A stretch of 64,000 nucleotides of DNA from CAISIP01 sp031396205 (GCA_031396205.1 JANNKH010000127.1:160054-224053), one strand, 5' to 3'; positions 23,401-32,730 are shown, numbered from the stretch's first letter. Made by a program: numbers and translations. Notes: generated by a model not told the origin, from the letters alone.

Positions 23401-25571
23401 CTCAGCCGTCTGGTGTCCCGCAACGATGCGGTGGCGATCGCGATCGAGGCTGCAGTGGCCGAGATCAACGTCGAGACGTCCAGGGACCGCCTGCACCTGC
23501 TTATCGAGGCACAGGCGTTCCGACTGGCTTGCTGGCGGGTGGCTGCCGACGAAATCAACTATCGGCGTTTCTTCGATATCAACGACCTGGCGGCACTGCG
23601 CATGGAGCGCGAGGACGTTTTCGAAGCTACCCAGGGCATGGCGCTGGACCTGGCCGCGCGTGGCGTCATCGATGGCCTGCGCATCGACCATCCCGACGGT
23701 CTGTATGACCCGGCGCAATACTTCGCGCGTCTGCAGCAAGGCTACGCCCGGCGTATCGGAATGGTGCTGCCAGCAGCGGACGACCACGGCCATCCACCGC
23801 GCCCGCTGTATGTCGTGGCCGAGAAGATCGCCGCGGCACATGAAGAGATTCCGCAGGAATGGGCGATCCACGGAACCACCGGGTACCGTTTTGCCAATAT
23901 CGCCGGTGGCGTGCTGGTCGATACCGGGGCGGAGCAGCGATTCGCGCATATCTGGCGCAATTTCACTGGCGACGCGCGCAGCTTTGAGGATCTGGCGCAT
24001 GGCAGCAAACGCGACACGATGCGACTGGCACTGGCGGCCGAATTGCAGGTACTGTCGACCGAACTGGTACGCATTGCGCACGCCGACCGGCGTACCCGCG
24101 TACCCGCGACTACACCCACAACGAGCTGCGCCGGGCGCTCGCCGAGGTGGTGGCATGCATGCCGGTCTACCGCAGTTACATTCGGGACGAGCCGTCCGAG
24201 CAGGACCGGCGCTACATCGACTGGGCGGTGACCGACGCCCGATCGCACAGTCGGGATGCCGACGGATCGATCTTCGATTTCGTGCACCAATGCCTGCTCG
24301 CGCAGGCCTTGCCCGGTGCCGATGCGGCGCTGCGGACGCAGGTGAGCCGGTTCGCGATCCGGGTCCAGCAATTCAGCGCGCCGGTGACTGCCAAAGGGGT
24401 GGAGGACACGGCGTTTTATCGGTATTTTCCGCTCAGTTCCCTGAACGAGGTTGGTGGCGAACCGGCCAGCTTTGGCATCTCGCTGGCCGACTTTCATGCT
24501 GCCAACGCGGACCGGGCGCAACGCTGGCCGCACACCATGCTGGCGACGTCGACCCACGACAACAAGCGCTCGGAGGACGTGCGCTGCCGCATCCATGTGC
24601 TATCCGAAATGCCGGCGCGCTGGCGCCTGGCGCTGCGGCGCTGGCGCCACATGAACCGCGCGCTGCGGGCCCAATCCCAGTCGCAGGGCACGCAGGTGAT
24701 GGAACCATCCAGCGCCGACGAATACCTGCTGTACCAGACGCTGCTGGGAACCTTGCCGGTCGGTGCAATGGCTGCGCCGGCGCACGCGCTGTACGTCGAA
24801 CGTATCGTGCACTACATGCGCAAGGCGGCACGCGAGGCCAAGGTCCATACCCGCTGGACACACCCGGACGCAGGCTACGAAAGCGCGCTGGAACAGTACG
24901 TGCGCGATGTGTTGCGAACCGACTCGGACAATTCTTTCCTGGCCGACCTGACGGCGCTGACCACAACGCTTGCATGGTTCGGTGCGTTCAATAGCCTGAC
25001 GACCGCACTGCTCAAGTTCAGCTGCCCCGGTGTGCCTGACCTGTACCAGGGCATGGAAATCGTCAAACTGCGGTTGGTCGATCCGGACAACCGCGCGCCG
25101 GTCGACTATGGCGCATTGCAGGCCGAGCTCGCACTGCTGCAGGCGGTATCACCGGACAAGGCCGGTCAGTTGCTGGCAGACCCCCAGGACGGGCGCGCCA
25201 AGATGTGGGTCACGTGGAAGCTGCTATCGTTGCGCACGCAACACGAGGCCTTGTTTCGGGATGGCGCCTATGCCGAGCTGCCGACCGTCGGCGCCGCAGC
25301 CAATCATGTGATCGCATTCACACGGACCCATGGCAGTACCACGCTGGTGGTACTGGCGCCACGCCTGCTGGCCCGGCTGCTGGGTGAGCAGGCGGTGGCC
25401 CCGCTGGGCGCAGCGGTTTGGTCGGATACCGCTGTGCAAACGGAGCTGGCGGACAACACCCGCCTGGTCGATGTGCTATCGGGTTCGGAACTGCAGATCC
25501 GACACGGCCGTATTGCCGTGTCGCAGGCCTTCTCTGCGTTCCCGATGGCGGCCTTCATGACTGTGGCATGA
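20440..25571 (+). pseudogene. 4-alpha-glucanotransferase / malto-oligosyltrehalose synthase fusion, frameshifted
   Basis: One gene encodes two enzymes. Residues 1 to about 750 are MalQ, with ALRIDHVMGLMRLFWIP, VIGEDLGTV and STHDLATLAGWWGG. From about residue 756 (RIPRATYRLQFHKDFGFDAA) it is TreY, which converts the reducing end of maltodextrin to trehalosyl; GLRIDHPDGL and YVVAEKIAA are visible. At 24092-24107 an 8-bp unit is present twice. The reading frame then runs off to a stop at 24231, while the rest of TreY (from DYTHNELRRALAEVV to the stop at 25571) continues in the other frame. Removing one 8-bp unit restores RRTRDYTHNELRR exactly. The lost part includes STHDNKRSEDVR, which holds a conserved catalytic-site Asp, so TreY would be inactive while MalQ could still fold. 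A sequencing error is possible. Confidence 0.88.
24092..24107 (+). repeat. 8-bp tandem duplication causing the treY frameshift
   Basis: GTACCCGC occurs twice in direct tandem (24092-24099 and 24100-24107) inside the TreY coding region. The unit length is not a multiple of three, so each gain or loss toggles the frame. With one unit the codons read CGT ACC CGC GAC TAC, which fits the conserved TreY sequence. Confidence 0.9.
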
Positions 25572-25750
25572 CGCATCGAAAATTGCCTGCTCCCAGCATG
25601 GCCTACGCGCGGCGCCGAACGTCCTGCTCCACTGCCTGACGGCAAAATTGGTCGTCTGCGCACGGCGTCTGCTGGCGCACCTTCCTTTTTCGGCGCGCCG
25701 GCCTCGGCCTCGTACGCGGCCATCCTTCCAATACCCACTCCGTTCGCTCC

Positions 25751-26933
25751 ATGCCCGTTATAACCAGTGAAGTCGTCTATCTCCTGCTGATCTTGGGATT
25801 GCTGGTGATTCCGCGCGCGCTGCAACGGCTCCGCATCCCTGCGCCACTGACCAGCGTTACATTCGGCATGGTGGCAGCCGTGTTCCTGATTGGATTCAGC
25901 CAGGATGCGACGCTGGCACTGCTGGCCACGCTGGGCATCTCCTCGCTATTCCTGTTTGCGGGGCTGGAAGTGCGGATGGAGGAACTCAAGCGCGGCATGT
26001 GGCCTTTGCTGAGCCATCTGCTGGCGCGGGCTGTCACGCTGACGACGACGGCCTTTCTGGCCATCAATTACCTGGACCTGTCGTGGCAGGTGTCGGCCTT
26101 GCTGGCGCTGGCGCTGTTGACGCCCTCCACCGGCTTCATCCTGGACACGCTGTCACGCCTGGGGCTGACCGACGACGAACGCTACTGGGTCACGGTCAAG
26201 GCGGTGGGCGGTGAGTTGCTGGCACTGGTCGTGCTGTTCGTGGTGCTGCAATCGGGCTCATTGGAGCGGTTGTCGCTTGCGTCCGGTGCGCTGGCCTTGA
26301 TGATCGTGGGCATGCCCTTGCTGTTCATGGGTCTGGGACGGCTGGTTTTGCCGCATGCGCCTGGCTCCGAATTCTCGCTGCTGGTCATGGTCGGATTGAT
26401 TGCCGCCTGCATCACCTACCAGCTCGGTGTGTACTACCTTGTCGGCGCCTTCCTGGCAGGTGTCATCGCGCGGCTACTGCGCCAGCGCATGCCGCTGCTG
26501 GCATCGGACGAGAACCTGCGCGCGATCCAGAACGGCGGTAGTGTTGCCACTGCGCATCGGTTCGATCTGGCTGCACCGGCGCATGACCGGCGGCGAAACC
26601 GCGATGGGCAGCCTGCGTGTGGCCACGGCGCTGACGCCGACACTGATATTCACGCTGGTTCTGGCCACCATCTTGCGCGAGCGGTTCCAGGTTTCGGATG
26701 TTTTGTATGGGGCCTTGCTCATTTACGCCGCTGTCTCGACCCTGCTGCCGTCTCTGGTGCTTGCCAAGGCACTGGACTTTGACGTGCTGGTTGGTCCGCT
26801 ACCGGAGAACCACCCTACCAAACCCGCGGCCCACGCAGCGCTGGAAGTCCACACCCGGACCGCGTCCGACAACACGGTGCGCTCGTCCGATCCGGCCTCA
26901 GCTGCGTCGGAGCGGCGATCCGCTGCCGGCTGA
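25751..26933 (+). pseudogene. Cation/proton antiporter (KefB/CPA2-like), internal deletion and frameshift
   Basis: The gene encodes a hydrophobic protein of the monovalent cation:proton antiporter-2 family (LGISSLFLFAGLEVRMEELK, ALALLTPSTGFILDTLSRLG, GVYYLVGAFLAGVIARLLRQ). Homology is continuous from 25751 to about 26530, ending at DENLRAIQ. The frame then changes, and the remainder (AVVLPLRIGSIWLHRR, SLRVATALTPTLIFTLVLA) continues in another frame to 26933. Compared with the family as I remember it, roughly 33-37 residues, including one membrane helix of the LFASFFVPFYFF kind, are missing at the junction. This looks like an out-of-frame deletion of about 100 bases. The continued original frame (to 26782) looks like non-coding translation. 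Confidence 0.78.
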
Positions 26934-26967
26934 TCGCGCTGGCGCAGACACATGCAAAGGCGTGCAA

Positions 26968-27657
26968 CTATTTTGCTGTTGCGCAATTGCCATTGCAGGT
27001 ACGTCGCATGCTGTTCTGGTCGGCCGCCGCGTGCTGCCAGAGCGGCTGCTTGACCATCGCCTGGGCAAACCAGACGCTGCTCTGCCAATAGCTCAGCCAG
27101 CGCTGAACACCGGACAGAGCTGCCGTGTCGAACCAGGTCGGTTCCACTTTCGCAAATTGTCGGATGAACGGAAAAATTGCGACATCGGCCCAGCCAGCGA
27201 CAGCCCCGCCCACGAACGACCGTGCGGCCAGGCAGGTCTCCAGGGGCCCCACAAACACAGCCATGGCATTGTCGCGATGCGCCTGTTGCGACAGATCGGG
27301 AAATCGGGGCGCGTACTTGTAGCGGTCCAGCAAGGGTTTGAACACCTCATCGCAGCGGCGCACCCATTGCGGGGCACGGGCGCACTCGGGCGGCGTCAGC
27401 CAGCCCTGCGGGTCGTGATGCTGCAATGCCCAGAACAGAATGTCCAGGCTCTCGTCGATCACCTGACCATCTGGCAACTGCAACACCGGGACGGTCGCCT
27501 TGGACGAGATCGCCATCAGAGCGGCGGGTTTGCTGCGCAGCGCCACTTCCCGCATCTCAAGCGCCACGCCCGCTGCATGCAGTGCCATGCGCGCGCGAAT
27601 CGCGTAAGGACAACGCCGAAAGGAATACAGGATGGGAAGCTCGGCCATCTTCTGCAT
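26968..27657 (-). CDS. Glutathione S-transferase family protein
   Basis: The frame opens at 27729, but the ATG at 27657 (or 27648) places the thioredoxin-like domain at the N-terminus as in the family. Residues about 5-85 are the GST N-domain with LYSFRRCPYAIRARMALHAAG, KATVPVLQLPDG and the glutathione-contact DESLDI. The rest is an all-helical C-domain. The CPYA motif resembles glutaredoxin-like GSTs. The substrate is unknown. It converges with the broken antiporter gene. Confidence 0.85.
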   Translation of the reverse strand: MQKMAELPILYSFRRCPYAIRARMALHAAGVALEMREVALRSKPAALMAISSKATVPVLQLPDGQVIDESLDILFWALQHHDPQGWLTPPECARAPQWVRRCDEVFKPLLDRYKYAPRFPDLSQQAHRDNAMAVFVGPLETCLAARSFVGGAVAGWADVAIFPFIRQFAKVEPTWFDTAALSGVQRWLSYWQSSVWFAQAMVKQPLWQHAAADQNSMRRTCNGNCATAK

Positions 27658-27703
27658 GGTACTTGTGCCGTCACCTGCACCGCGCGTGCGGCCGCATGCC
27701 GGC

Positions 27704-28102
27704 CTAGTTCGAGCCGTTCTTGATTGCAATCTGGTCGTTCAACGTCCAGTAGTCGTACAGGTAGCCGATGCCAACCAGGCCCAGTGTCAGCAGGTACAGG
27801 ATGCCGGTGATCCACTTGCCCATGTACATCCGGTGCACGCCGAACAAGCCGAGGAACGTCAACAAAACCCAGGCGATCGAATAATTGATCGGGCCAGGAC
27901 GGAATCGTAGGTCCGCCTGACGGTCCATCGACGGAATCAGAAACAGATCGATCAGCCAGCCGATGCCCAGTAGTCCGAGGGTGAAAAACCAGATCGTCCC
28001 AGTGACCGGCTTGCCATAGTAAAAACGGTGCGAACCGGTGAAGCCCAATATCCACAACGCATATCCAACCAGCTTGGAATGGGTGTCCGTCGTCTGGACC
28101 AT
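27704..28102 (-). CDS. TM2-domain membrane protein with two TM2 units
   Basis: The 132-residue protein has two copies of the TM2 pattern, each with two hydrophobic helices: GSHRFYYGKPVTGTIWFFTL then GLLGIGWLIDLFLIP, and GVHRMYMGKWITGILYLLTL then GLVGIGYLYDYWTLNDQI. Family members are small bacterial membrane proteins of unknown function. It lies 46 bases upstream of the GST gene on the same strand, if the GST start at 27657 is right. Confidence 0.85.
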   Translation of the reverse strand: MVQTTDTHSKLVGYALWILGFTGSHRFYYGKPVTGTIWFFTLGLLGIGWLIDLFLIPSMDRQADLRFRPGPINYSIAWVLLTFLGLFGVHRMYMGKWITGILYLLTLGLVGIGYLYDYWTLNDQIAIKNGSN

Positions 28103-28350
28103 CTAGCGCCTCCTCGTGTTGTCAATCCATCTGCAATGATTCGGAGTCGCCCGGACTGCGGGCAGCCTTGTGAACCGCGCCACACCGGGCACAGCCGCTA
28201 CACCCGGGGGGGAGAACCATTGTGGCACGCAAGCAACCAGATGCAGCCGCGCAGGTCGTCCCGGCCGGTATGACCGACTATCGGCGATTGACACAGACCG
28301 GACCAATCGCAGTAAACTGTTGCTCGTTCCTTCAACTACCGGAGCACATC

Positions 28351-28593
28351 ATGCGCAAGCTCGTATGGATACTGTTTTCTCTCGGGTTCAGCACCGCAGC
28401 CATGGCCCAGGGCGCCGGTTGCAGTGCGGCAGCAGCCGAGAAAAAGCTTATCGGCGCGGCCAAGACCGAATTTCTCAAACAGTGCGAATCGGCGTCCAAA
28501 ACCAGGATGACGGTGGCTGCCAAGGACAAGAAGGAAATGATGATGTCCAAGGGCAAGGCCGGCAACTGCGGACAGGACGCATCGGACCTGTGA
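28351..28593 (+). CDS. Small secreted PsiF-repeat-like protein
   Basis: The 80-residue product starts at ATG 28351 after a GGAG ribosome-binding site, with a signal peptide (MRKLVWILFSLGFSTAAMA) and probable cleavage after AMA. The mature part (CSAAAAEKKLIGAAKTEFLK) matches the PsiF repeat pattern, known from a phosphate-starvation-inducible E. coli protein. It has two cysteines near the start of the mature chain (28420-28490 region) and one near the end. The periplasmic role is unknown, and phosphate control is not shown here. Confidence 0.75.
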   Translation: MRKLVWILFSLGFSTAAMAQGAGCSAAAAEKKLIGAAKTEFLKQCESASKTRMTVAAKDKKEMMMSKGKAGNCGQDASDL

Positions 28594-28623
28594 GTTCCTG
28601 TCGCGTCGTTCCGACCGGCCAAG

Positions 28624-28656
28624 AAAAAAGGACTTAGCCTTATGGGCTAAGTCCTT
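28624..28656 (-). terminator. Rho-independent terminator of tRNA-Lys
   Basis: A perfect 12-bp inverted repeat (AAGGACTTAGCC / GGCTAAGTCCTT) with a 5-nt loop is followed, reading the minus strand, by a run of T residues. It begins nine bases beyond the CCA end of the tRNA. Confidence 0.93.
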
Positions 28657-28664
28657 GAATCATC

Positions 28665-28740
28665 TGGTAGGACGTGGCAGGCTCGAACTGCCGACCAACG
28701 GATTAAAAGTCCGCTGCTCTACCAACTGAGCTAACGTCCC
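28665..28740 (-). tRNA. tRNA-Lys (anticodon TTT)
   Basis: Read on the minus strand, the 76-nt gene starts GGGACGTTAGCTCAGTTGG, has the anticodon loop CTTTTAA with anticodon TTT, a T-arm with GTTCGAG, and ends with encoded CCA. The acceptor stem pairs GGGACGT with ACGTCCT (first pair G-T wobble). A strong terminator follows. Confidence 0.96.
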
Positions 28741-28786
28741 ACACTCTCTATGCATTGGCGGTTAGTAGCGCCCTGCAAAGCCTGAA

Positions 28787-28792
28787 ATTATA
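28787..28792 (-). promoter_or_regulatory. Candidate -10 element for tRNA-Lys
   Basis: On the minus strand a perfect TATAAT lies about 46 bases upstream of the mature tRNA 5' end, in the short AT-rich gap after tcdA. No clear -35 box was found, so this is tentative. Confidence 0.4.
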
Positions 28793-28823
28793 ACCAGAAA
28801 AATTAGGCGTTCCCGAGCGGGAA

Positions 28824-29651
28824 TCAGCCGCGGTCTGCAATCTGGTTGATGACCCAGCCGGCAGCGCATTGACCGAAGGTCGCAGTGACGCTGACCATGG
28901 ATCCATAGCCGTGGCAGTTCAGGGATCCATCCGATTCCAGTGCACACGATGGGTCGACATCGCGTACCGGCTCTCGGCTGAAGACGCAGGCAACGCCCAT
29001 GGCGCGGCCGGCTCCTGGCGCGCCATGCTCCTTGCGCAACACGCTGCGCATGCGCGCGAGCAGCGGGTCATGGCTGCTTTGCGACAGGTCATCGATGTCG
29101 ACCTTGTGCGCAAGGCGCTTGCCGCCCGCGGCTCCTACGGTGATGAACAAGGCCTTGTTTCGCCGGGCCCAATCGGCCATCGCGACCTTGGCACGAACCT
29201 GGTCACAGGCGTCGATCACGGCGTCAACGGTGCCGGGCAAAAGCGCTGGCCAATTGACTGTGTCGACAAACTCTTCCACTCCCTGCACTACACAGGCCGG
29301 ATTGATGCCGCTGATCCGATCGCGCATTGCCAGTACCTTGGCCTGCCCCAGTGTGTTGTGCAGCGCCTGCACTTGCCGGTTGATATTGGACTCGGCAACA
29401 TGGTCCAGATCGATCAGTGTCAAAGTACCAATTCCGCTGCGCGCAAGCGCCTCGGCGCTCCAGGAGCCGACGCCACCGACACCGACGACAGCGACATGCG
29501 ATTGGCGAATCCGGGCCGCTGCGACAACGCCAAACAAGCGCGCCAATCCACCGAACCTGCGAGCGGGATCGGCATCGGCGACTGCCAGATCTCTGTCCGT
29601 GGTGGATGCAATTGTCATTTGGCTCCGCAAAGGCCCATGCGGCCATGCCAT
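28824..29651 (-). CDS. tcdA: tRNA threonylcarbamoyladenosine dehydratase
   Basis: TcdA (CsdL/YgdL) is an E1-like ATP-dependent enzyme that cyclises t6A37 to ct6A in tRNAs decoding ANN codons. The 275-residue product has the ThiF/MoeB Rossmann nucleotide-binding motif VAVVGVGGVGSWSAEALARS and then LIDLDHVAESNINRQVQAL, with AVIDACDQVRAK and GSMVSVTATFGQCAAGWVIN at the end. A GAGG ribosome-binding site overlapping the cpoB stop supports the start at 29651; ATG at 29618 is an alternative. It appears to be the last gene of the tolB-pal-cpoB transcript. Confidence 0.93.
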   Translation of the reverse strand: MAWPHGPLRSQMTIASTTDRDLAVADADPARRFGGLARLFGVVAAARIRQSHVAVVGVGGVGSWSAEALARSGIGTLTLIDLDHVAESNINRQVQALHNTLGQAKVLAMRDRISGINPACVVQGVEEFVDTVNWPALLPGTVDAVIDACDQVRAKVAMADWARRNKALFITVGAAGGKRLAHKVDIDDLSQSSHDPLLARMRSVLRKEHGAPGAGRAMGVACVFSREPVRDVDPSCALESDGSLNCHGYGSMVSVTATFGQCAAGWVINQIADRG

Positions 29652-29656
29652 AGACC

Positions 29657-30577
29657 TCAGCGCAGGCGCGCGAGGCGTTCCTTGCCCGCTTTTGCGGCTT
29701 CAGATTGCGGAAAGCTGCGAGACAGTTCGTCCAGCGTCTTGCGCGCACCGGCAACGTCCTTGAGCTCGATCTGGCAATTGGCAATCGACAACAAGGCCTC
29801 GGGCGCGCGCACATGGTCTGGCGCCGCCGTCAGCATGATGCGAAAGTTGATGATCGCCTCTTTGTAGTCCCGCGTTGCGTACTGCGCATTGCCCAGCCAA
29901 AACAGCGCCGACGGCAGGTACCCGCTTTTCGGATAACGGGTGATCAGGCCCAGAAACCCCGATTGCGCCGCAGCGAACTCGCCAGTGCGAAAAAGTGCCA
30001 GCGCTGCGTCATACGCACGGCGCTCGGCCGGCTCCACCATGATCTCGCGTCCGTCGACTGTCAGCTTGATCGGCTCGAGCTGGCTCACGCGCTCCTCAAC
30101 GCCCCGTGCCAACTCCTGTTGCCGCTGCCCGATGTCTTTCTGAGTACGCTGGAGCTCGGACAAATCACGGCTGATCTGCTCACGCTGCCCGTTGCTGCGC
30201 GCCAGTTCACTGCGCACGGACTCGATCTGGTTCTGCAGGTCGAGCAACGCGCGCCGCAGTTGAGCGCTTTCTTCGGTCGAGCGCCGCAGCAATTCATTGT
30301 GGGACTCGACCAGGCGCTGCACGGCCGCTTCGGAAGACAGGCGATTGGCCTCGATGCTTCGTCGCGCCTCCAGGATTGCCCTGCGCGCCTCGTCGTCCTC
30401 GAACAACGCGGCCTGTGCATGGCCCATGAACAGCATGCCACCCAGCAACAAGGCCAGGGCGACCCGACTGCCCCACTGGCGACTGGCGCAGCCGCTCACA
30501 AGAAAGCGCCGGGCCGCTTCCAAGCTTTCTTGCTCACCCTCGCGGGGCCTGGCAAAGCCAGGGCTGGGGGCGATCAT
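29657..30577 (-). CDS. cpoB: Tol-Pal system coordination protein CpoB (YbgF)
   Basis: CpoB is a periplasmic protein that coordinates Tol-Pal outer-membrane constriction with peptidoglycan synthesis. After a signal-like segment (VALALLLGGMLFMGHAQA) the mature chain starts with a coiled coil (about 55-165, rich in E, R, Q), followed by TPR repeats (YDAALALFRTGEFAAAQSGF, YPKSGYLPSALFWLGNAQYA). The ATG at 30577 overlaps the pal stop but leaves about 35 extra residues before the signal segment. A downstream alternative start, such as a GTG near VSGCASRQWG, is therefore possible. Confidence 0.92.
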   Translation of the reverse strand: MIAPSPGFARPREGEQESLEAARRFLVSGCASRQWGSRVALALLLGGMLFMGHAQAALFEDDEARRAILEARRSIEANRLSSEAAVQRLVESHNELLRRSTEESAQLRRALLDLQNQIESVRSELARSNGQREQISRDLSELQRTQKDIGQRQQELARGVEERVSQLEPIKLTVDGREIMVEPAERRAYDAALALFRTGEFAAAQSGFLGLITRYPKSGYLPSALFWLGNAQYATRDYKEAIINFRIMLTAAPDHVRAPEALLSIANCQIELKDVAGARKTLDELSRSFPQSEAAKAGKERLARLR

Positions 30578-31134
30578 GGGTAAAGTATCTCGGCGCGGCG
30601 GTTCCTGGCCATGGTGGCTTCATCGCTGCCCTGGACTGCGGGCTTTTCCTTGCCGTAACTCACCGCCTCCACCTGGGCATCGACCACACCCAACAGACCC
30701 AGCGCACGGCGCACGGCCTCGGCACGCTTTTGGCCCAGCGCGAGGTTGTATTCGCGGCCGCCGGTTTCGTCGGTGTGCCCTTCGATCATGGCGCGGCGGC
30801 TCGGCTCGGCCTTCAGGACACGGGCATGGTTTTCGATCAGGCCCTGAAACTCCGGCTTGATCACGAAGCTGTCGTAGTCGAAATAGACAACGCGTGGCCC
30901 TTGCTGCATTGCAGCGGTCGAACCGGATTTGGTCAGGTCCACCGGCGCCACGCCTGAACTGGCCAGCGCACCGGTGCTGCCGGCTGCCCCGGCCGTGCCA
31001 CCCGAACCTGCGCTAGCCTGCGCACCTACCGGTTTGCCGGTCTTGTCCTCGACGGCGATTTCGTCCAGTTTGACGGACGAGCCACAACCTACCAGCAATG
31101 CGGCGCACGACAGGGCCAGCAATAATCGATTCAT
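30574..31134 (-). CDS. pal: Peptidoglycan-associated lipoprotein Pal
   Basis: Pal anchors the outer membrane to peptidoglycan and binds TolB. The 186-residue product starts at ATG 31134 after AAGGAGA and has a lipoprotein signal peptide with lipobox LLVGC (RLLLALSCAALLVGC). A Gly/Ala-rich linker (about 45-65) precedes the OmpA-like peptidoglycan-binding domain (VVYFDYDSFVIKPEFQGLIE, IEGHTDETGGREYNLALGQK, RAEAVRRAL, NRRAEILYP). Confidence 0.96.
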   Translation of the reverse strand: MNRLLLALSCAALLVGCGSSVKLDEIAVEDKTGKPVGAQASAGSGGTAGAAGSTGALASSGVAPVDLTKSGSTAAMQQGPRVVYFDYDSFVIKPEFQGLIENHARVLKAEPSRRAMIEGHTDETGGREYNLALGQKRAEAVRRALGLLGVVDAQVEAVSYGKEKPAVQGSDEATMARNRRAEILYP

Positions 31135-31153
31135 CCGTGTTCTCCTTGGTTTG

Positions 31154-32452
31154 TCATTGTTTCTGCAGCGGACCCCAGTCGGGCTCGCGGATCTCGCCCG
31201 ACTGCCCGGCCAAACGGGTCTTGATGCGACCATCCAGTGTGGTCGTGGTCAGGCTCTCGCGTCCCTGAGCGGACGTTGCGTAGATGATGAGACGCCCGTT
31301 GGGTGCAAAACTGGGGCTTTCATCGGAAGATGTATCAGTGATCGCAACCGAGTTGCCGCTGGCGATGTCCATTACATGCAAACGGAACGCACCATTGACT
31401 CGGGAAATATAGGCCAGCGACTTGCCGTCTGGGCTGATGCTCGGGGAAATGTTGTAACTGCCCGTAAAGGTGATGCGCTGCGGGCTGCCGCCATTCGCAA
31501 GCATCTTGTAGATCTGCGGTGAACCACCCCGGTCGCTGACAAAGTAGATCGTGCCACCGTCAGGCGAGAACACCGGCTCGGTATCGATGCTCGCCGATTG
31601 CGCTAGCCGCTTGGGTTCTCCCCCCTGAGCGTCGATCAGGTACAGCTGCGAGCCGCCGTCGCGGCTCAGCGTGACAGCCAGCGTGCGCCCGTCTGGCGCC
31701 CAGGCCGGAGCGCTGTTTGAGCCGCGGAAATTGGCCAGCAAGCGGCGCTTGCCGGTGGCAATTTCATGCACATACACCACCGGCTTGCGCGATTCGAATG
31801 ACACATAGGCTAGCTGTCCGCCCAGTGGCGACCAGGCGGGCGAGATGATCGGCTCCGGACTGGCCAGCGCCGACTGTGCGTTCTCGCCGTCCGCGTCGGC
31901 AATCCACAGGCTGTATCGCTGCGAAACCCTGGTCACATAGGCAATACGGGTTGAAAAAATGCCTTTGTCGCCAGTCAGCTTCTCATAGACGAAATCGGCG
32001 ATCCGGTGCGCTGATTGCCGCAGGTCAGCCTGGGTTACGGCATAACTCTGGCCACCGAGGTCTTGCCCCCGGGTCAGGTCCCACAAGCGAAACCGCACAT
32101 CGAAACGGCCATCCGCCAGGCGGGTGACGCTACCGACCACCAGAGAATCGGCGCCCTTCTGGCGCCATGCAGTGAGCTCCGGCCGCGACAACTCGTCCAT
32201 GCTCGCCGGCACCAGGTCGGTGCCACGAAACTGGCCGCTGCGTTCCAGATCGGCCTGCACGATGGCGGAAATCTTTTGCGCTGTGCCATCCTGGCCACGA
32301 AATGGCGCGATGGCAATCGGTAGCTGCGTCAGTCCGACGCCGGACACTTCAATGCGCAGCTGCGCGGCGGCCGGCATCATCAAGGCCAGGGCGCAACTGG
32401 CGGCCAGCATTCGAACGACAACGGCCGCGCGACCAAACAGAATGGAAATCAT
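31154..32452 (-). CDS. tolB: Tol-Pal system periplasmic beta-propeller protein TolB
   Basis: TolB is the periplasmic partner of Pal. The 432-residue chain from 32452 has an N-terminal hydrophobic signal (LAASCALALMMPAAAQ), an N-domain, and a six-bladed beta-propeller with WD40-like TolB repeats (PAWSPLGGQLAYVSFESRKP, PAWAPDGRTLAVTLSRDGGS, PVFSPDGGTIYFVSDRGGSP). No clear ribosome-binding site marks the start, and the frame is open to 32515. The tolQ, tolR and tolA genes that normally precede it are not here; a divergent msbA lies upstream. Confidence 0.95.
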   Translation of the reverse strand: MISILFGRAAVVVRMLAASCALALMMPAAAQLRIEVSGVGLTQLPIAIAPFRGQDGTAQKISAIVQADLERSGQFRGTDLVPASMDELSRPELTAWRQKGADSLVVGSVTRLADGRFDVRFRLWDLTRGQDLGGQSYAVTQADLRQSAHRIADFVYEKLTGDKGIFSTRIAYVTRVSQRYSLWIADADGENAQSALASPEPIISPAWSPLGGQLAYVSFESRKPVVYVHEIATGKRRLLANFRGSNSAPAWAPDGRTLAVTLSRDGGSQLYLIDAQGGEPKRLAQSASIDTEPVFSPDGGTIYFVSDRGGSPQIYKMLANGGSPQRITFTGSYNISPSISPDGKSLAYISRVNGAFRLHVMDIASGNSVAITDTSSDESPSFAPNGRLIIYATSAQGRESLTTTTLDGRIKTRLAGQSGEIREPDWGPLQKQ

Positions 32453-32730
32453 GAAAACCAGGGTTTGTGGAAGTTGCAGGTACCGGCTCCTCTGACTTGG
32501 GCACGAGCCTGCCATTCAGGACTGGTGGGTTTAGCCCCACAACAACACGAAATGGCACTCGCAACGCAGCCAGCAGGGCGCCCGGGTGATACCCCGATAA
32601 TAAACCCTCCCATTTCAGCAGCCATGAATACCAGCACTACCACCGCTTGCTCTGCCACCGCAGCGCCATCGCGTCGCAGGGGTGGCGGCCGGGCCTGGTG
32701 CCCGACCTGCTAACCGGGGGCTTGGTGTCG

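Noticed and set aside
28222..28350. Upstream extension of the PsiF-like frame
   Set aside because: The ATG at 28351 has a ribosome-binding site and begins a clear signal peptide; the extension has neither.
30262..30275. AGCGCTTTC inside cpoB, resembling half of the glucan operator
   Set aside because: Only one half matches, and it lies inside a conserved coding region far from the regulated locus.
32625..32713. A 29-codon frame (MNTSTTTACSATAAPSRRRG, ending in WCPTC) before msbA
   Set aside because: No ribosome-binding site, low-complexity composition and no recognisable relative; most likely msbA leader sequence.
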